Below, piece after piece: positions 1-5,837 of a DNA stretch of 7,524 nucleotides. The position numbers and the translations under genes are program-made. A model generated the notes under the pieces. That model was not told the DNA's origin and did not search any database. It saw only the letters and a program-made list of their open reading frames with translations. Source of the DNA: Acidaminococcus fermentans (lineage in GTDB: Bacteria; Bacillota_C; Negativicutes; Acidaminococcales; Acidaminococcaceae); contig SFHH01000101.1 in NCBI GenBank assembly GCA_004555735.1, positions 1 to 7,524 on the forward strand. Reading direction: 5' to 3'. Every line of letters begins with the position of its first letter. Within the stretch, counting starts at the first letter, position 1.

Positions 1-1255
1 GGTCCGCCACCAGGTCCACCGCCAGGGCGATGGCCGGCAGGATCTTTTCCACCGCATCGTAGGCTTTCTGCTGGGCAGAAGGAATGTCGTCTGCCACGGC
101 GGTGACTCCCAGTACTCGGCCCCCGTTGGTAAGGATCTTCCCATCCTCTTCCCGGGTACCGGCATGGAATACTACCACGCCATCCATAGCATTGGCTGCT
201 TTCAGGCCGGTAATGGGCAAACCTTTCTTGTAGGAAGCCGGATAGCCGCCGCTGGCCATGACTACGCAGACGGCCGCCTTATCACTCCATTCTACCATGT
301 CAGAGGTCAGGGTGCCTTTGGCACAGGCTGCCATGATCTCAGCCAGGTCGCTCTTCAGGAGGGGCAGTACCACCTGGGTCTCCGGATCCCCGAACCGGGC
401 ATTGAATTCCACCACTTTCACGCTGTCCCCTTTGATCATGAGGCCGGCATACAAGCAGCCGGAATAAGGCCGTCCTTCCTTGGCCAGGGCATCCACGATG
501 GGGCGCAGCACTTCCTTCACGGTCTTTTCTTTCAAGGCAGCGGTCATCACCGGAGCCGGGCAATAAGCCCCCATGCCCCCGGTATTGGGCCCCTGGTCCC
601 CGTCATTCACCCGCTTGTGGTCCTGGGCAGCCAGCATGGGGACAATGGTCTTGCCATCGGTGAAAGCCAGGAGGGAGGCTTCCTCCCCTTCCATGAACTC
701 TTCGATGACCACCCGGTTGCCGGCGCTGCCGAACTTATGGTGTCCCATCATATCGTCCAGGGCATCCAACGCTTCATCCTTGGTCATGGCCACCACGACC
801 CCTTTGCCGGCAGCCAGTCCGTCCGCCTTGATCACGATGGGAGCGCCTTTTTCTTCCACAAAGGCACGGGCATCCGCCAGGTTGTCACAGACTTTGAAGA
901 AGGCAGTGGGCACCCCATACTTCTCCATCAGTTCCTTGGAGAAGATCTTGGAGCCTTCGATTTCCGCTGCTTTGGCACTGGGTCCGAAGATGGTCAGTCC
1001 CCGGGCTTTGAACACATCCACGATGCCTGCCACCAAGGGAGCTTCCGGCCCCACCACGGTCAGGTCGATATCATGCTTTTCCGCCCAGTCTGCCAGGCCA
1101 TCCAGATCCGCAATATCCAGGTCCACACATTCTGCCAGGTCTTTCATGCCAGGGTTCCCTGGAGCTGCATAGATTTTCGTCACACTCTTGCTTTGGGCCA
1201 GCTTCCAGACCAGGGTATGCTCCCGGCCGCCGCCCCCGATTACCAGTACCTGCAT
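1..1255 (-). CDS. purD: phosphoribosylamine--glycine ligase (GAR synthetase), 3' end outside window
   Basis: Cytosolic ATP-grasp enzyme joining phosphoribosylamine and glycine to give GAR, the second step of purine synthesis. 418 residues are visible, against about 420-430 usual for the family, so only the extreme C-terminus is missing. Seen: a glycine-rich N-terminal loop ending REH (residues 7-13), PGNPG (32-36), FGPSAKAAEIEGSK (90-103), the ATP-grasp stretch IKADGLAAGKGV (142-153), GPNTGGMGAY (222-231) and the metal/ATP site EFNARFGDPETQ (283-294). The ATG at 1255 has an AAGGGAGG ribosome binding site at 1263-1270 that overlaps the purH stop, 13 bases away. It is the last operon gene visible. 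Odd: after AYDAVEKI (398-405) the family normally continues with an aromatic/Gly and YRxDIG tail, but here the sequence reads LPAIALAVDLVAD up to the edge. The identification itself is secure. Confidence 0.97.
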   Translation of the reverse strand, partial: MQVLVIGGGGREHTLVWKLAQSKSVTKIYAAPGNPGMKDLAECVDLDIADLDGLADWAEKHDIDLTVVGPEAPLVAGIVDVFKARGLTIFGPSAKAAEIEGSKIFSKELMEKYGVPTAFFKVCDNLADARAFVEEKGAPIVIKADGLAAGKGVVVAMTKDEALDALDDMMGHHKFGSAGNRVVIEEFMEGEEASLLAFTDGKTIVPMLAAQDHKRVNDGDQGPNTGGMGAYCPAPVMTAALKEKTVKEVLRPIVDALAKEGRPYSGCLYAGLMIKGDSVKVVEFNARFGDPETQVVLPLLKSDLAEIMAACAKGTLTSDMVEWSDKAAVCVVMASGGYPASYKKGLPITGLKAANAMDGVVVFHAGTREEDGKILTNGGRVLGVTAVADDIPSAQQKAYDAVEKILPAIALAVDLVAD

Positions 1256-1268
1256 GCTATGGCCTCCC

Positions 1269-1871
1269 TTATTCTGCGCTTTCCAGCTGTTTCTTCAGAT
1301 AGGCTGCAATGGCCGTATCGTATTCCGCCGTATGGGCAAAGGCTTCCTGAGCCAGCATTTTCCGGGTTTTCAGGTCGATGTCGCCCTTTTCCTTCAGCAT
1401 GTGGATCAGATCTTCATACCGGTCCGGATTGGTGATGATCACCACATCATGGAAATTCTTGGCAGAAGCCCGGACCATGGCCGGACCGCCGATATCGATG
1501 TTCTCGATGGCTTCGGCTTCCGTCACATCCGGTTTGGCAATGGTCTCTTGGAAAGGATACAGGTTCACCACCACCAGGTCGATGGGCTGGATGCCGTTCT
1601 TCTTCATGTCTTCCATATGTTTGGGGTTGCTGCGCACAGCCAGGATGCCCCCGTGGATCTTCGGGTTCAGGGTCTTCACCCGGCCGTCCATCATCTCCGG
1701 GGTGCCGGTCACGTCGCTCACATAGGTCACCGGGACTCCGGCTTCTTTCAGCACCTTCATGGTGCCGCCGGTAGAGATGATCTCCACCCCGTTATTGCTG
1801 AGGAAATACCCCAGCTTCACAATGCCCGTCTTATTGGAAACACTCAGTAATGCTCTGCGAATCTTTAACAT
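1269..1871 (-). CDS. purH: stand-alone IMP cyclohydrolase (PurH N-terminal domain only)
   Basis: Catalyses ring closure of FAICAR to IMP, the last step of the pathway. The 200 residues form one MGS-like domain: RRALLSVSNKTGI (5-17), STGGT (33-37), SDVTGTPEMMDGRVKT (52-67), VVNLYPF (101-107), ENIDIGGPAMVRASAKN (123-139) and FAHTAEYD (178-185). Lys66, Tyr105, Asp126 and Lys138 fall where the cyclohydrolase active-site residues of bifunctional PurH/ATIC lie. The usual enzyme is about 510-530 residues with a C-terminal AICAR transformylase domain. Here the protein ends at the domain boundary and purD begins 13 bases later, so no remnant is possible and a frameshift is excluded. Residue 69 is Asn where family members I know have His (KTLHP). 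ATG at 1871; AAGGAG at 1880-1885 overlaps the purN stop. A separate transformylase gene must exist elsewhere if the pathway is complete. Confidence 0.95.
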   Translation of the reverse strand: MLKIRRALLSVSNKTGIVKLGYFLSNNGVEIISTGGTMKVLKEAGVPVTYVSDVTGTPEMMDGRVKTLNPKIHGGILAVRSNPKHMEDMKKNGIQPIDLVVVNLYPFQETIAKPDVTEAEAIENIDIGGPAMVRASAKNFHDVVIITNPDRYEDLIHMLKEKGDIDLKTRKMLAQEAFAHTAEYDTAIAAYLKKQLESAE

Positions 1872-1883
1872 GGATCGTTCTCC

Positions 1884-2495
1884 TTATTTCCGGATTTTCA
1901 CTTTCCGGCCGTTGACAGTCAGCCGGTCTTCCGCCCACAGCTTCACCACTTCCGGCAGGATGGTATGTTCCTGGACCAGGATCCGGGCCGCCAGGGTATC
2001 ATGGGTATCTTCGTCCAGCACCGGCACAGCAGCCTGCATGATGATGGGCCCGGTGTCCATCCCGGCATCCACAAAGTGGACGGTGCAGCCGGCGAGCTTC
2101 ACCCCATAGTTCAGGGCCTGTCCCTGGGCGTCCAGCCCAGTAAAAGACGGCAGCAAGGCCGGATGGATGTTGATGATCTTATGGTACCAGGAATTCACGA
2201 AATCCCCACTGAGGATGCGCATGAACCCAGCCAGCACCACCAGTTCCACCCCGGCTTCCCGGAGAGTCTTGTCGATGGCCGCTTCGAAGGACGGCTTGTC
2301 CACGAAGTCCTGGCGGGCGATGGCAAAATGGGGGATCCCCATCTTCTCCGCCCGTTCCAGAGCATAGGCCTCCGGACTGTCGCTGATCACCACGGCAATC
2401 TCGATGGGCAGGTCTTCTTTTTTGATCTTGTCGGCCACCGCCTGGAAATTGCTGCCCCGGCCGCTGACCAGCACCCCGATTTTCCGTTTATTCAC
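1884..2495 (-). CDS. purN: phosphoribosylglycinamide formyltransferase (GART), 10-formyl-THF dependent
   Basis: Transfers a formyl group from 10-formyltetrahydrofolate to GAR, giving FGAR (third step). 203 residues, normal for PurN. Seen: the phosphate-binding N-terminus VLVSGRGSNFQA (8-19), LAGFMRIL (88-95), the catalytic segment INIHPALLPSF (108-118) with Asn109 and His111, and VHFVDAGMDTGPII (139-152) with Asp147. These three match the Asn/His/Asp triad of E. coli PurN. The start is GTG at 2495, inside the end of purM: the shared eight bases GTGAATAA hold the purN start and the purM stop. No in-frame ATG fits, and a purine-rich AAAGGCGGGG lies six bases upstream. The overlap implies translational coupling to purM. 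Its folate dependence suggests the missing AICAR transformylase is also folate dependent (inference). Confidence 0.97.
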   Translation of the reverse strand: MNKRKIGVLVSGRGSNFQAVADKIKKEDLPIEIAVVISDSPEAYALERAEKMGIPHFAIARQDFVDKPSFEAAIDKTLREAGVELVVLAGFMRILSGDFVNSWYHKIINIHPALLPSFTGLDAQGQALNYGVKLAGCTVHFVDAGMDTGPIIMQAAVPVLDEDTHDTLAARILVQEHTILPEVVKLWAEDRLTVNGRKVKIRK

Positions 2496-2511
2496 CGAAA
2501 ACCCCGCCTTT
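2488..2511 (-). promoter_or_regulatory. purM/purN overlap with purN GTG start and weak ribosome binding site
   Basis: On the minus strand AAAGGCGGGG (2502-2511) precedes GTG at 2493-2495 by six bases, and the purM stop is at 2488-2490. The site is a poorer match to AGGAGG than those of the other genes, so purN translation probably depends on ribosomes leaving purM (inference). Confidence 0.65.
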
Positions 2512-3543
2512 CATGACGGTCTTCTTGGTCCCAGGCACCACCTGGCCCAGTTCGTAGAAGGTCTCGCCGTTTTCTTTCAAATGGGCCCGGACGGCGTCGG
2601 CTTCAGCAGGATCCACCACCAGCACCATCCCCACCCCCATGTTGAAGGTCCGGTACATTTCTTTCACCGGTACATTGCCCCATTCCTGGAGTTTCTGGAA
2701 CACAGCAGGCACTTCCCAGGCATCTGCATGGACTTCCGCGTCGCAGTCTGCCGGCAGGATCCGGGGGATGTTGTCGTAGAAGCCGCCCCCGGTGATGTGG
2801 ACCATGCCGTGGAGGTCGAATTTCTTAATCATGGGCAGGATGGTCTTGGGATACAGCCGGGTAGGAGTCAGCAGTTCTTCTCCCAAGGTCTTGCCGAATT
2901 CCGGGATATAGGTATCCACCGTGAAGCCCTGGGCTTCGAAGCAGATCTTCCGGACCAGGGAGAAGCCGTTGGAATGGACCCCGGTGGAAGGCAGGCCCAG
3001 CAGCACGTCCCCGGCCTTCACCTTGTCCCCGGTGATCATCTTGCTCCGTTCCACGACGCCCACGCTGAAGCCGGCGATGTCGTATTCGTCCTTGGCATAG
3101 AACCCGGCCATTTCCGCGGTTTCCCCTCCGATCAGGGCGCAGCCGCTTTCCTTGCAGGCATTGGCCACCCCTTTGACGATGTCGGCGATCTTCTGGGATT
3201 CCACCTTGGCGGTGGCGATGTAATCCAGGAAGAACAGAGGTTCAGCCCCTTGGACCAGGATATCATTGACGCACATGGCCACGGCGTCCTGGCCGATGGT
3301 GTCATGCCGATCCATCATGAAGGCGATCTTCAGCTTGGTGCCTACGCCGTCGGTCCCGGACACCAGCACCGGATCCTGGTATTTGTTCCCCAGGGCGAAG
3401 AGGCCCCCGAAGCCCCCCAGGTCCCCGATGACTTCCGGACGGTAAGTAGCCCGGACAGTGTCCTTCATCAGTTCTACGGCTTTATTCCCCGCATCGATGT
3501 CCACCCCTGCATCTGCGTATGTAATGACCTTTTTCTCGCTCAC
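2488..3543 (-). CDS. purM: phosphoribosylformylglycinamidine cyclo-ligase (AIR synthetase)
   Basis: ATP-dependent closure of FGAM to AIR (fifth step). It belongs to the same superfamily as PurL, SelD and HypE. 351 residues, near the usual 340-350. Seen: the N-terminal YADAGVDIDAGNK (9-21), GDLGGFGGLF (40-49), SGTDGVGTKLK (62-72) with the conserved Asp65, CVNDILVQGAEPLFFLDY (91-108), a GGETAEM motif and ITGGGFYDNIPR in the second half. All are family signatures. The start is GTG at 3543, chosen because AAGGAGG lies at 3551-3557, seven bases upstream, and SEKKVITYADAGVD gives the normal N-terminus. The binding site overlaps the purF stop. The 3' end overlaps purN by eight bases. Confidence 0.97.
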   Translation of the reverse strand: MSEKKVITYADAGVDIDAGNKAVELMKDTVRATYRPEVIGDLGGFGGLFALGNKYQDPVLVSGTDGVGTKLKIAFMMDRHDTIGQDAVAMCVNDILVQGAEPLFFLDYIATAKVESQKIADIVKGVANACKESGCALIGGETAEMAGFYAKDEYDIAGFSVGVVERSKMITGDKVKAGDVLLGLPSTGVHSNGFSLVRKICFEAQGFTVDTYIPEFGKTLGEELLTPTRLYPKTILPMIKKFDLHGMVHITGGGFYDNIPRILPADCDAEVHADAWEVPAVFQKLQEWGNVPVKEMYRTFNMGVGMVLVVDPAEADAVRAHLKENGETFYELGQVVPGTKKTVMKGGVFGE

Positions 3544-3550
3544 GCTGTTT

Positions 3551-3558
3551 CCTCCTTA
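3551..3558 (-). promoter_or_regulatory. purF stop / purM ribosome binding site fusion (TAAGGAGG)
   Basis: Read on the minus strand, the purF stop TAA is also the start of the purM Shine-Dalgarno, TAAGGAGG, seven bases before the GTG start of purM. It fixes the purM start and suggests that ribosomes terminating on purF re-initiate on purM. Confidence 0.8.
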
Positions 3559-4998
3559 GCAACCCATCTCAAACTGTAATTTCGATCCCTTTTTCATTTC
3601 CGTATCTGCTCCATCCGGATACCGGGAATTGAAGCAGGCATAGCACATATCATCCGGGTCCAGCACGGACAGGCTGGCCCGCAGGCCTTCCATGGTGATG
3701 TAATGGAGGCTGTCCGCTTTGATGTACTGGCGGATCTCTTCTTCCGTCTTGCTGGCGGCGATCAGTTCCTTCCGTTCCGAAGTATCGATGCCGTAGAAGC
3801 AGGAATCCATCACAGGGGGAGAGCTGATGCACACATGCACGGCGGTGGCGCCCGCATCCCGGAGGAGCTGGACGATCTTGCCGCTGGTAGTGCCCCGGAC
3901 GATGGAGTCATCCACCATCACCACGGATTTGCCCGCCACCAGACTCCGGTTGGCATTCAGTTTCAGCCGCACCGCATTGAGGCGCTGTTTCTGGGTGGGC
4001 TGGATGAAGGTCCGGCCGATATATTTGTTCTTGGTAAGCCCTTCTACAAAGGGGATGCCCGCTTCCAGGCCATAGCCGATGGCAGCCGGCGTGCCGGAAT
4101 CCGGGACGGAGATCACCACATCCGCCTTGATGTCTTTGGTTTCCCGGGCCAGGATCCGCCCCATGTTCAGACGGGCCTGATAGACACTTTCTCCGTCGAT
4201 GATGCTATCGGGCCGGGCGAAATACACATATTCGAAGATGCAGTGGGCGCAGTGGGCCGGCACATGGGTACTGTACATGACGCTCCTGGGTTCTGCTTCT
4301 TCATTGTCGATGATGATCATTTCCCCGGGCTTCACATCCCGCACATAATGGGCCCCCACCAGATCCAGAGCACAGGTCTCGCTGGTCACCACCCAGCCGT
4401 GGTCCAACCGTCCCAGGCAGAGAGGACGGAACCCGTAGGGATCCCGGAAGGCGATCAGCTGGTCATCGTTCATGATCAGGATGGCAAAGGCCCCTTTGAT
4501 GGTATCAGCCGCTTCCGCTACCCGTTCCGGCAGGGTCTTTTTCCGGCTCCGGGCAATGAGGCTCAGGACCACTTCGCTGTCCACGGTAGTCTGGAACACC
4601 ACTCCGTCTTTTTCCAGCTTTTCCCGGAGTTCCGCTGCATTGGTCAGGTTGCCGTTGTGGCTCATGGCCAGGTTTCCCCCATCGTAGAACACTTTCAAGG
4701 GCTGTACATTGTAGGGCATGCTGGCCCCGGTGGTGGAATACCGTACATGGCCGGCAGCAATATAGCCATCCAAGCCCTTAAGACCATCCTTGAACACATC
4801 GTTCACCAGGCCCATGCCTTTCTTGATGTGCATGTGCCGGCCGTCAGTCACCGCGATGCCGGCGCTTTCCTGGCCTCTATGCTGGAGGGCGAACAGCCCC
4901 CAGTAGGTATTCAGTGCTACATCGTCTTTCTTGGAATAGATGCCGAAGACCCCACATTCTTCATGGAGCTTGTCTTCTGCAAAAAAGTTATCCCCCAT
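3556..4998 (-). CDS. purF: amidophosphoribosyltransferase, Bacillus type (propeptide, Fe-S)
   Basis: Glutamine-PRPP amidotransferase, the committed first step, making phosphoribosylamine. 480 residues, close to Bacillus subtilis PurF. Residues 1-14 are a propeptide (ends HEE) that should be cleaved to expose Cys15 of CGVFGIY as the N-terminal nucleophile. The glutaminase domain shows LQHRGQESAGIA (38-49), RYSTTG (86-91) and SHNGNL (113-118). The phosphoribosyltransferase domain has the PRPP loop VMVDDSIVRGTT (360-371). Cys253, Cys400, Cys452 and Cys455 match the four ligands of the 4Fe-4S cluster known in the B. subtilis enzyme, which makes it oxygen sensitive. ATG at 4998; GGGAGG lies at 5003-5008, with a rather short spacing of four bases. 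The gap to purE is 16 bases. Family knowledge predicts inhibition by AMP and GMP nucleotides. Confidence 0.98.
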   Translation of the reverse strand: MGDNFFAEDKLHEECGVFGIYSKKDDVALNTYWGLFALQHRGQESAGIAVTDGRHMHIKKGMGLVNDVFKDGLKGLDGYIAAGHVRYSTTGASMPYNVQPLKVFYDGGNLAMSHNGNLTNAAELREKLEKDGVVFQTTVDSEVVLSLIARSRKKTLPERVAEAADTIKGAFAILIMNDDQLIAFRDPYGFRPLCLGRLDHGWVVTSETCALDLVGAHYVRDVKPGEMIIIDNEEAEPRSVMYSTHVPAHCAHCIFEYVYFARPDSIIDGESVYQARLNMGRILARETKDIKADVVISVPDSGTPAAIGYGLEAGIPFVEGLTKNKYIGRTFIQPTQKQRLNAVRLKLNANRSLVAGKSVVMVDDSIVRGTTSGKIVQLLRDAGATAVHVCISSPPVMDSCFYGIDTSERKELIAASKTEEEIRQYIKADSLHYITMEGLRASLSVLDPDDMCYACFNSRYPDGADTEMKKGSKLQFEMGC

Positions 4999-5014
4999 AG
5001 TTCCTCCCGTTTCC

Positions 5015-5518
5015 TTATGCTTTGGCAGCGGCGGCTCTGGCCTGGGCCAGTTTTTCCCCTTTGGCCTTCACTTCTTCCTGCATCTTCGCTCTGGCAGCTG
5101 CCAGCTTCTGCACCAGTTCCGGATGGGCCCCGGCCAGGATCTCCACGGCGAAGATGGCGGCGTTCTTGGCTCCGTTGATGGCCATGGTGGCTACCGGGAT
5201 CCCGGAAGGCATCTGGACAAAGCTCAGGAGAGAATCCATCCCATTGAGGGGAGTAGCATTGATGGGGATTCCGATCACCGGCAGGGTCGTATAGGCCGCA
5301 ATGACCCCTCCCAGATGGGCTGCAGCTCCAGCCGCGGCGATGATGGCTTCCACGCCCCGGTCCCGGGCGCCGGAGGCGAATTCTTTGACCAGTTCCGGAG
5401 TCCGGTGGGCACTGGCCACCACCACTTCTACTTCCACCCCGAATTCTTTCAGGGTCTTTTCCGCAGGTTCCAGTACCGGCCAGTCCGAATTGCTTCCCAT
5501 GATAATTGCTACTTTCAT
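5015..5518 (-). CDS. purE: N5-carboxyaminoimidazole ribonucleotide mutase (class I PurE)
   Basis: Moves the carboxyl group of N5-CAIR to give CAIR. 167 residues, typical for PurE. Seen: IMGSNSDWPV (6-15), ASAHRTPE (35-42) with the conserved His38, GAAAHLGGV (64-72), PVIGIPI (80-86) and SFVQMPSGIPVAT (99-111). The AHRTP and AAHL motifs are those of the bacterial mutase (class I) rather than the CO2-using animal type, so a PurK should exist elsewhere; none is in the window. Residues 134-167 are an Ala/Lys/Glu-rich helix tail. It is the first gene of the operon: a strong promoter lies about 100 bases upstream. ATG at 5518 with TGGAGGT at 5527-5533, eight bases away. Confidence 0.97.
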   Translation of the reverse strand: MKVAIIMGSNSDWPVLEPAEKTLKEFGVEVEVVVASAHRTPELVKEFASGARDRGVEAIIAAAGAAAHLGGVIAAYTTLPVIGIPINATPLNGMDSLLSFVQMPSGIPVATMAINGAKNAAIFAVEILAGAHPELVQKLAAARAKMQEEVKAKGEKLAQARAAAAKA

Positions 5519-5616
5519 TCGTCAGCACCTCCAATGAAAAAAGGCCCATGATACCGCCCGCACAGCCCGTGTTCAAGTTTCTCAGAGCCAAACCACCACA
5601 ATAATTTTATACTCCT

Positions 5617-5645
5617 ATTCTATCAATGGACTGTTCCCCTGTCAA
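5617..5645 (-). promoter_or_regulatory. sigma-A promoter of the purE-F-M-N-H-D operon
   Basis: On the minus strand a perfect -35 TTGACA (5640-5645) and -10 TAGAAT (5617-5622, five of six to consensus) are separated by exactly 17 bases. Transcription should start near 5610, giving a leader of about 90 bases before purE. The leader contains six consecutive T (5537-5542) just before the ribosome binding site, but only a weak GGCTC/GGGCC pairing in front of them, and it lacks the conserved core of a purine riboswitch. Confidence 0.85.
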
Positions 5646-5648
5646 TGT

Positions 5649-5692
5649 TTTATCGAACTTTTATAACAGAAGTTACACTATCGTTCGAAATA
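5649..5692 (-). promoter_or_regulatory. candidate PurR operator: inverted pair of PurBox-like sites
   Basis: CGAAC at 5654-5658 and GTTCG at 5683-5687 form an inverted pair 24 bases apart, directly upstream of the operon -35. The Bacillus PurBox consensus AWWWCCGAACWWT is matched at 11 of 13 positions by the plus-strand copy (5649-5661) and 10 of 13 by the minus-strand copy (5680-5692). Two inverted boxes with about 16-17 bases between them is the arrangement known for B. subtilis PurR, a repressor released by PRPP. The smaller dyad AACTT/AAGTT (5656-5660, 5670-5674) lies between them. Which protein binds is inferred; no purR gene is in the window. Confidence 0.6.
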
Positions 5693-5699
5693 GCCAGTG

Positions 5700-5719
5700 G
5701 ATGTTGCAGGAGCAGCATC
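5700..5719. repeat. short inverted repeat, first of three in the divergent spacer
   Basis: GATGTTGC (5700-5707) and GCAGCATC (5712-5719) pair over eight bases with one G-U and a four-base loop AGGA. No T-run follows on either strand, so it is not an obvious terminator. Its role is unknown and chance is possible. Confidence 0.4.
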
Positions 5720-5729
5720 TCCCTTTTGG

Positions 5730-5768
5730 GGGTCTCGAGTCTCGCGTCATGAGGCTCGAGACCCGAGA
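5730..5768. repeat. degenerate heptamer tandem repeat folding into an inverted repeat
   Basis: Five seven-base units lie end to end: CTCGAGT (5734), CTCGCGT (5741), CATGAGG (5748), CTCGAGA (5755), CCCGAGA (5762). Because CTCGAG is itself palindromic, the block also folds: GGGTCTCGAG (5730-5739) pairs perfectly with CTCGAGACCC (5755-5764), and the stem can extend to 15 pairs with two G-U. The same heptamer family recurs at 6362-6389 beyond the small gene. There is no T-run, so terminator function is unlikely. Confidence 0.75.
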
Positions 5769-5800
5769 CAGGGAGCTGCACGTTTCGTGCAGCTCCCTGT
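5768..5800. repeat. perfect 15-bp palindrome upstream of the small exported-protein gene
   Basis: ACAGGGAGCTGCACG (5768-5782) is followed by TTT and its exact complement (5786-5800). It starts at the last base of the heptamer block and ends seven bases before the extended -10 of the plus-strand gene, so it occupies the place of a -35. The stem resembles the one at 6317-6353: over 14 aligned pairs ten are identical, three differ by compensated swaps and one is G-C versus G-U. No T-run follows on either strand. Confidence 0.85.
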
Positions 5801-5806
5801 GCAATA

Positions 5807-5815
5807 TGGTATAAT
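5807..5815 (+). promoter_or_regulatory. extended -10 promoter of the small exported-protein gene
   Basis: TGGTATAAT is a perfect TGnTATAAT extended -10. No recognisable -35 is present 17 bases upstream, where the palindrome arm lies, which is tolerated by extended -10 promoters. Transcription should start near 5822, only about 16 bases before the ATG at 5838, so the ribosome binding site GAGGTGA (5826-5832) would sit at the very 5' end of the message. Confidence 0.7.
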
Positions 5816-5837
5816 AGGAACCAAAGAGGTGATTCCC

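Noticed and set aside
164..1435. Long plus-strand open frame opposite purD and purH
   Set aside because: It is antisense to clearly conserved genes, rich in His/Gly/Gln as expected for a shadow of GC-rich coding, and has no ribosome binding site.
2404..5178. Two plus-strand open frames of about 390 and 490 codons opposite purM and purF
   Set aside because: Both mirror the codon pattern of conserved minus-strand genes and show no domain, signal or initiation site of their own.
5519..5610. Possible purine riboswitch or attenuator in the purE leader, with six T before the ribosome binding site
   Set aside because: The leader lacks the conserved riboswitch core, and the only pairing ahead of the T-run is a five-pair GGCTC/GGGCC match with a G-U and a large loop.
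5730..5800. CRISPR-like repeat cluster
   Set aside because: Units are seven bases, contiguous and degenerate, with no spacers and no cas genes.
5661..5800. Small RNA gene starting from a TATAAC at 5662-5667 and ending in the hairpins
   Set aside because: There is no -35 at the right distance and no T-run after any of the hairpins.
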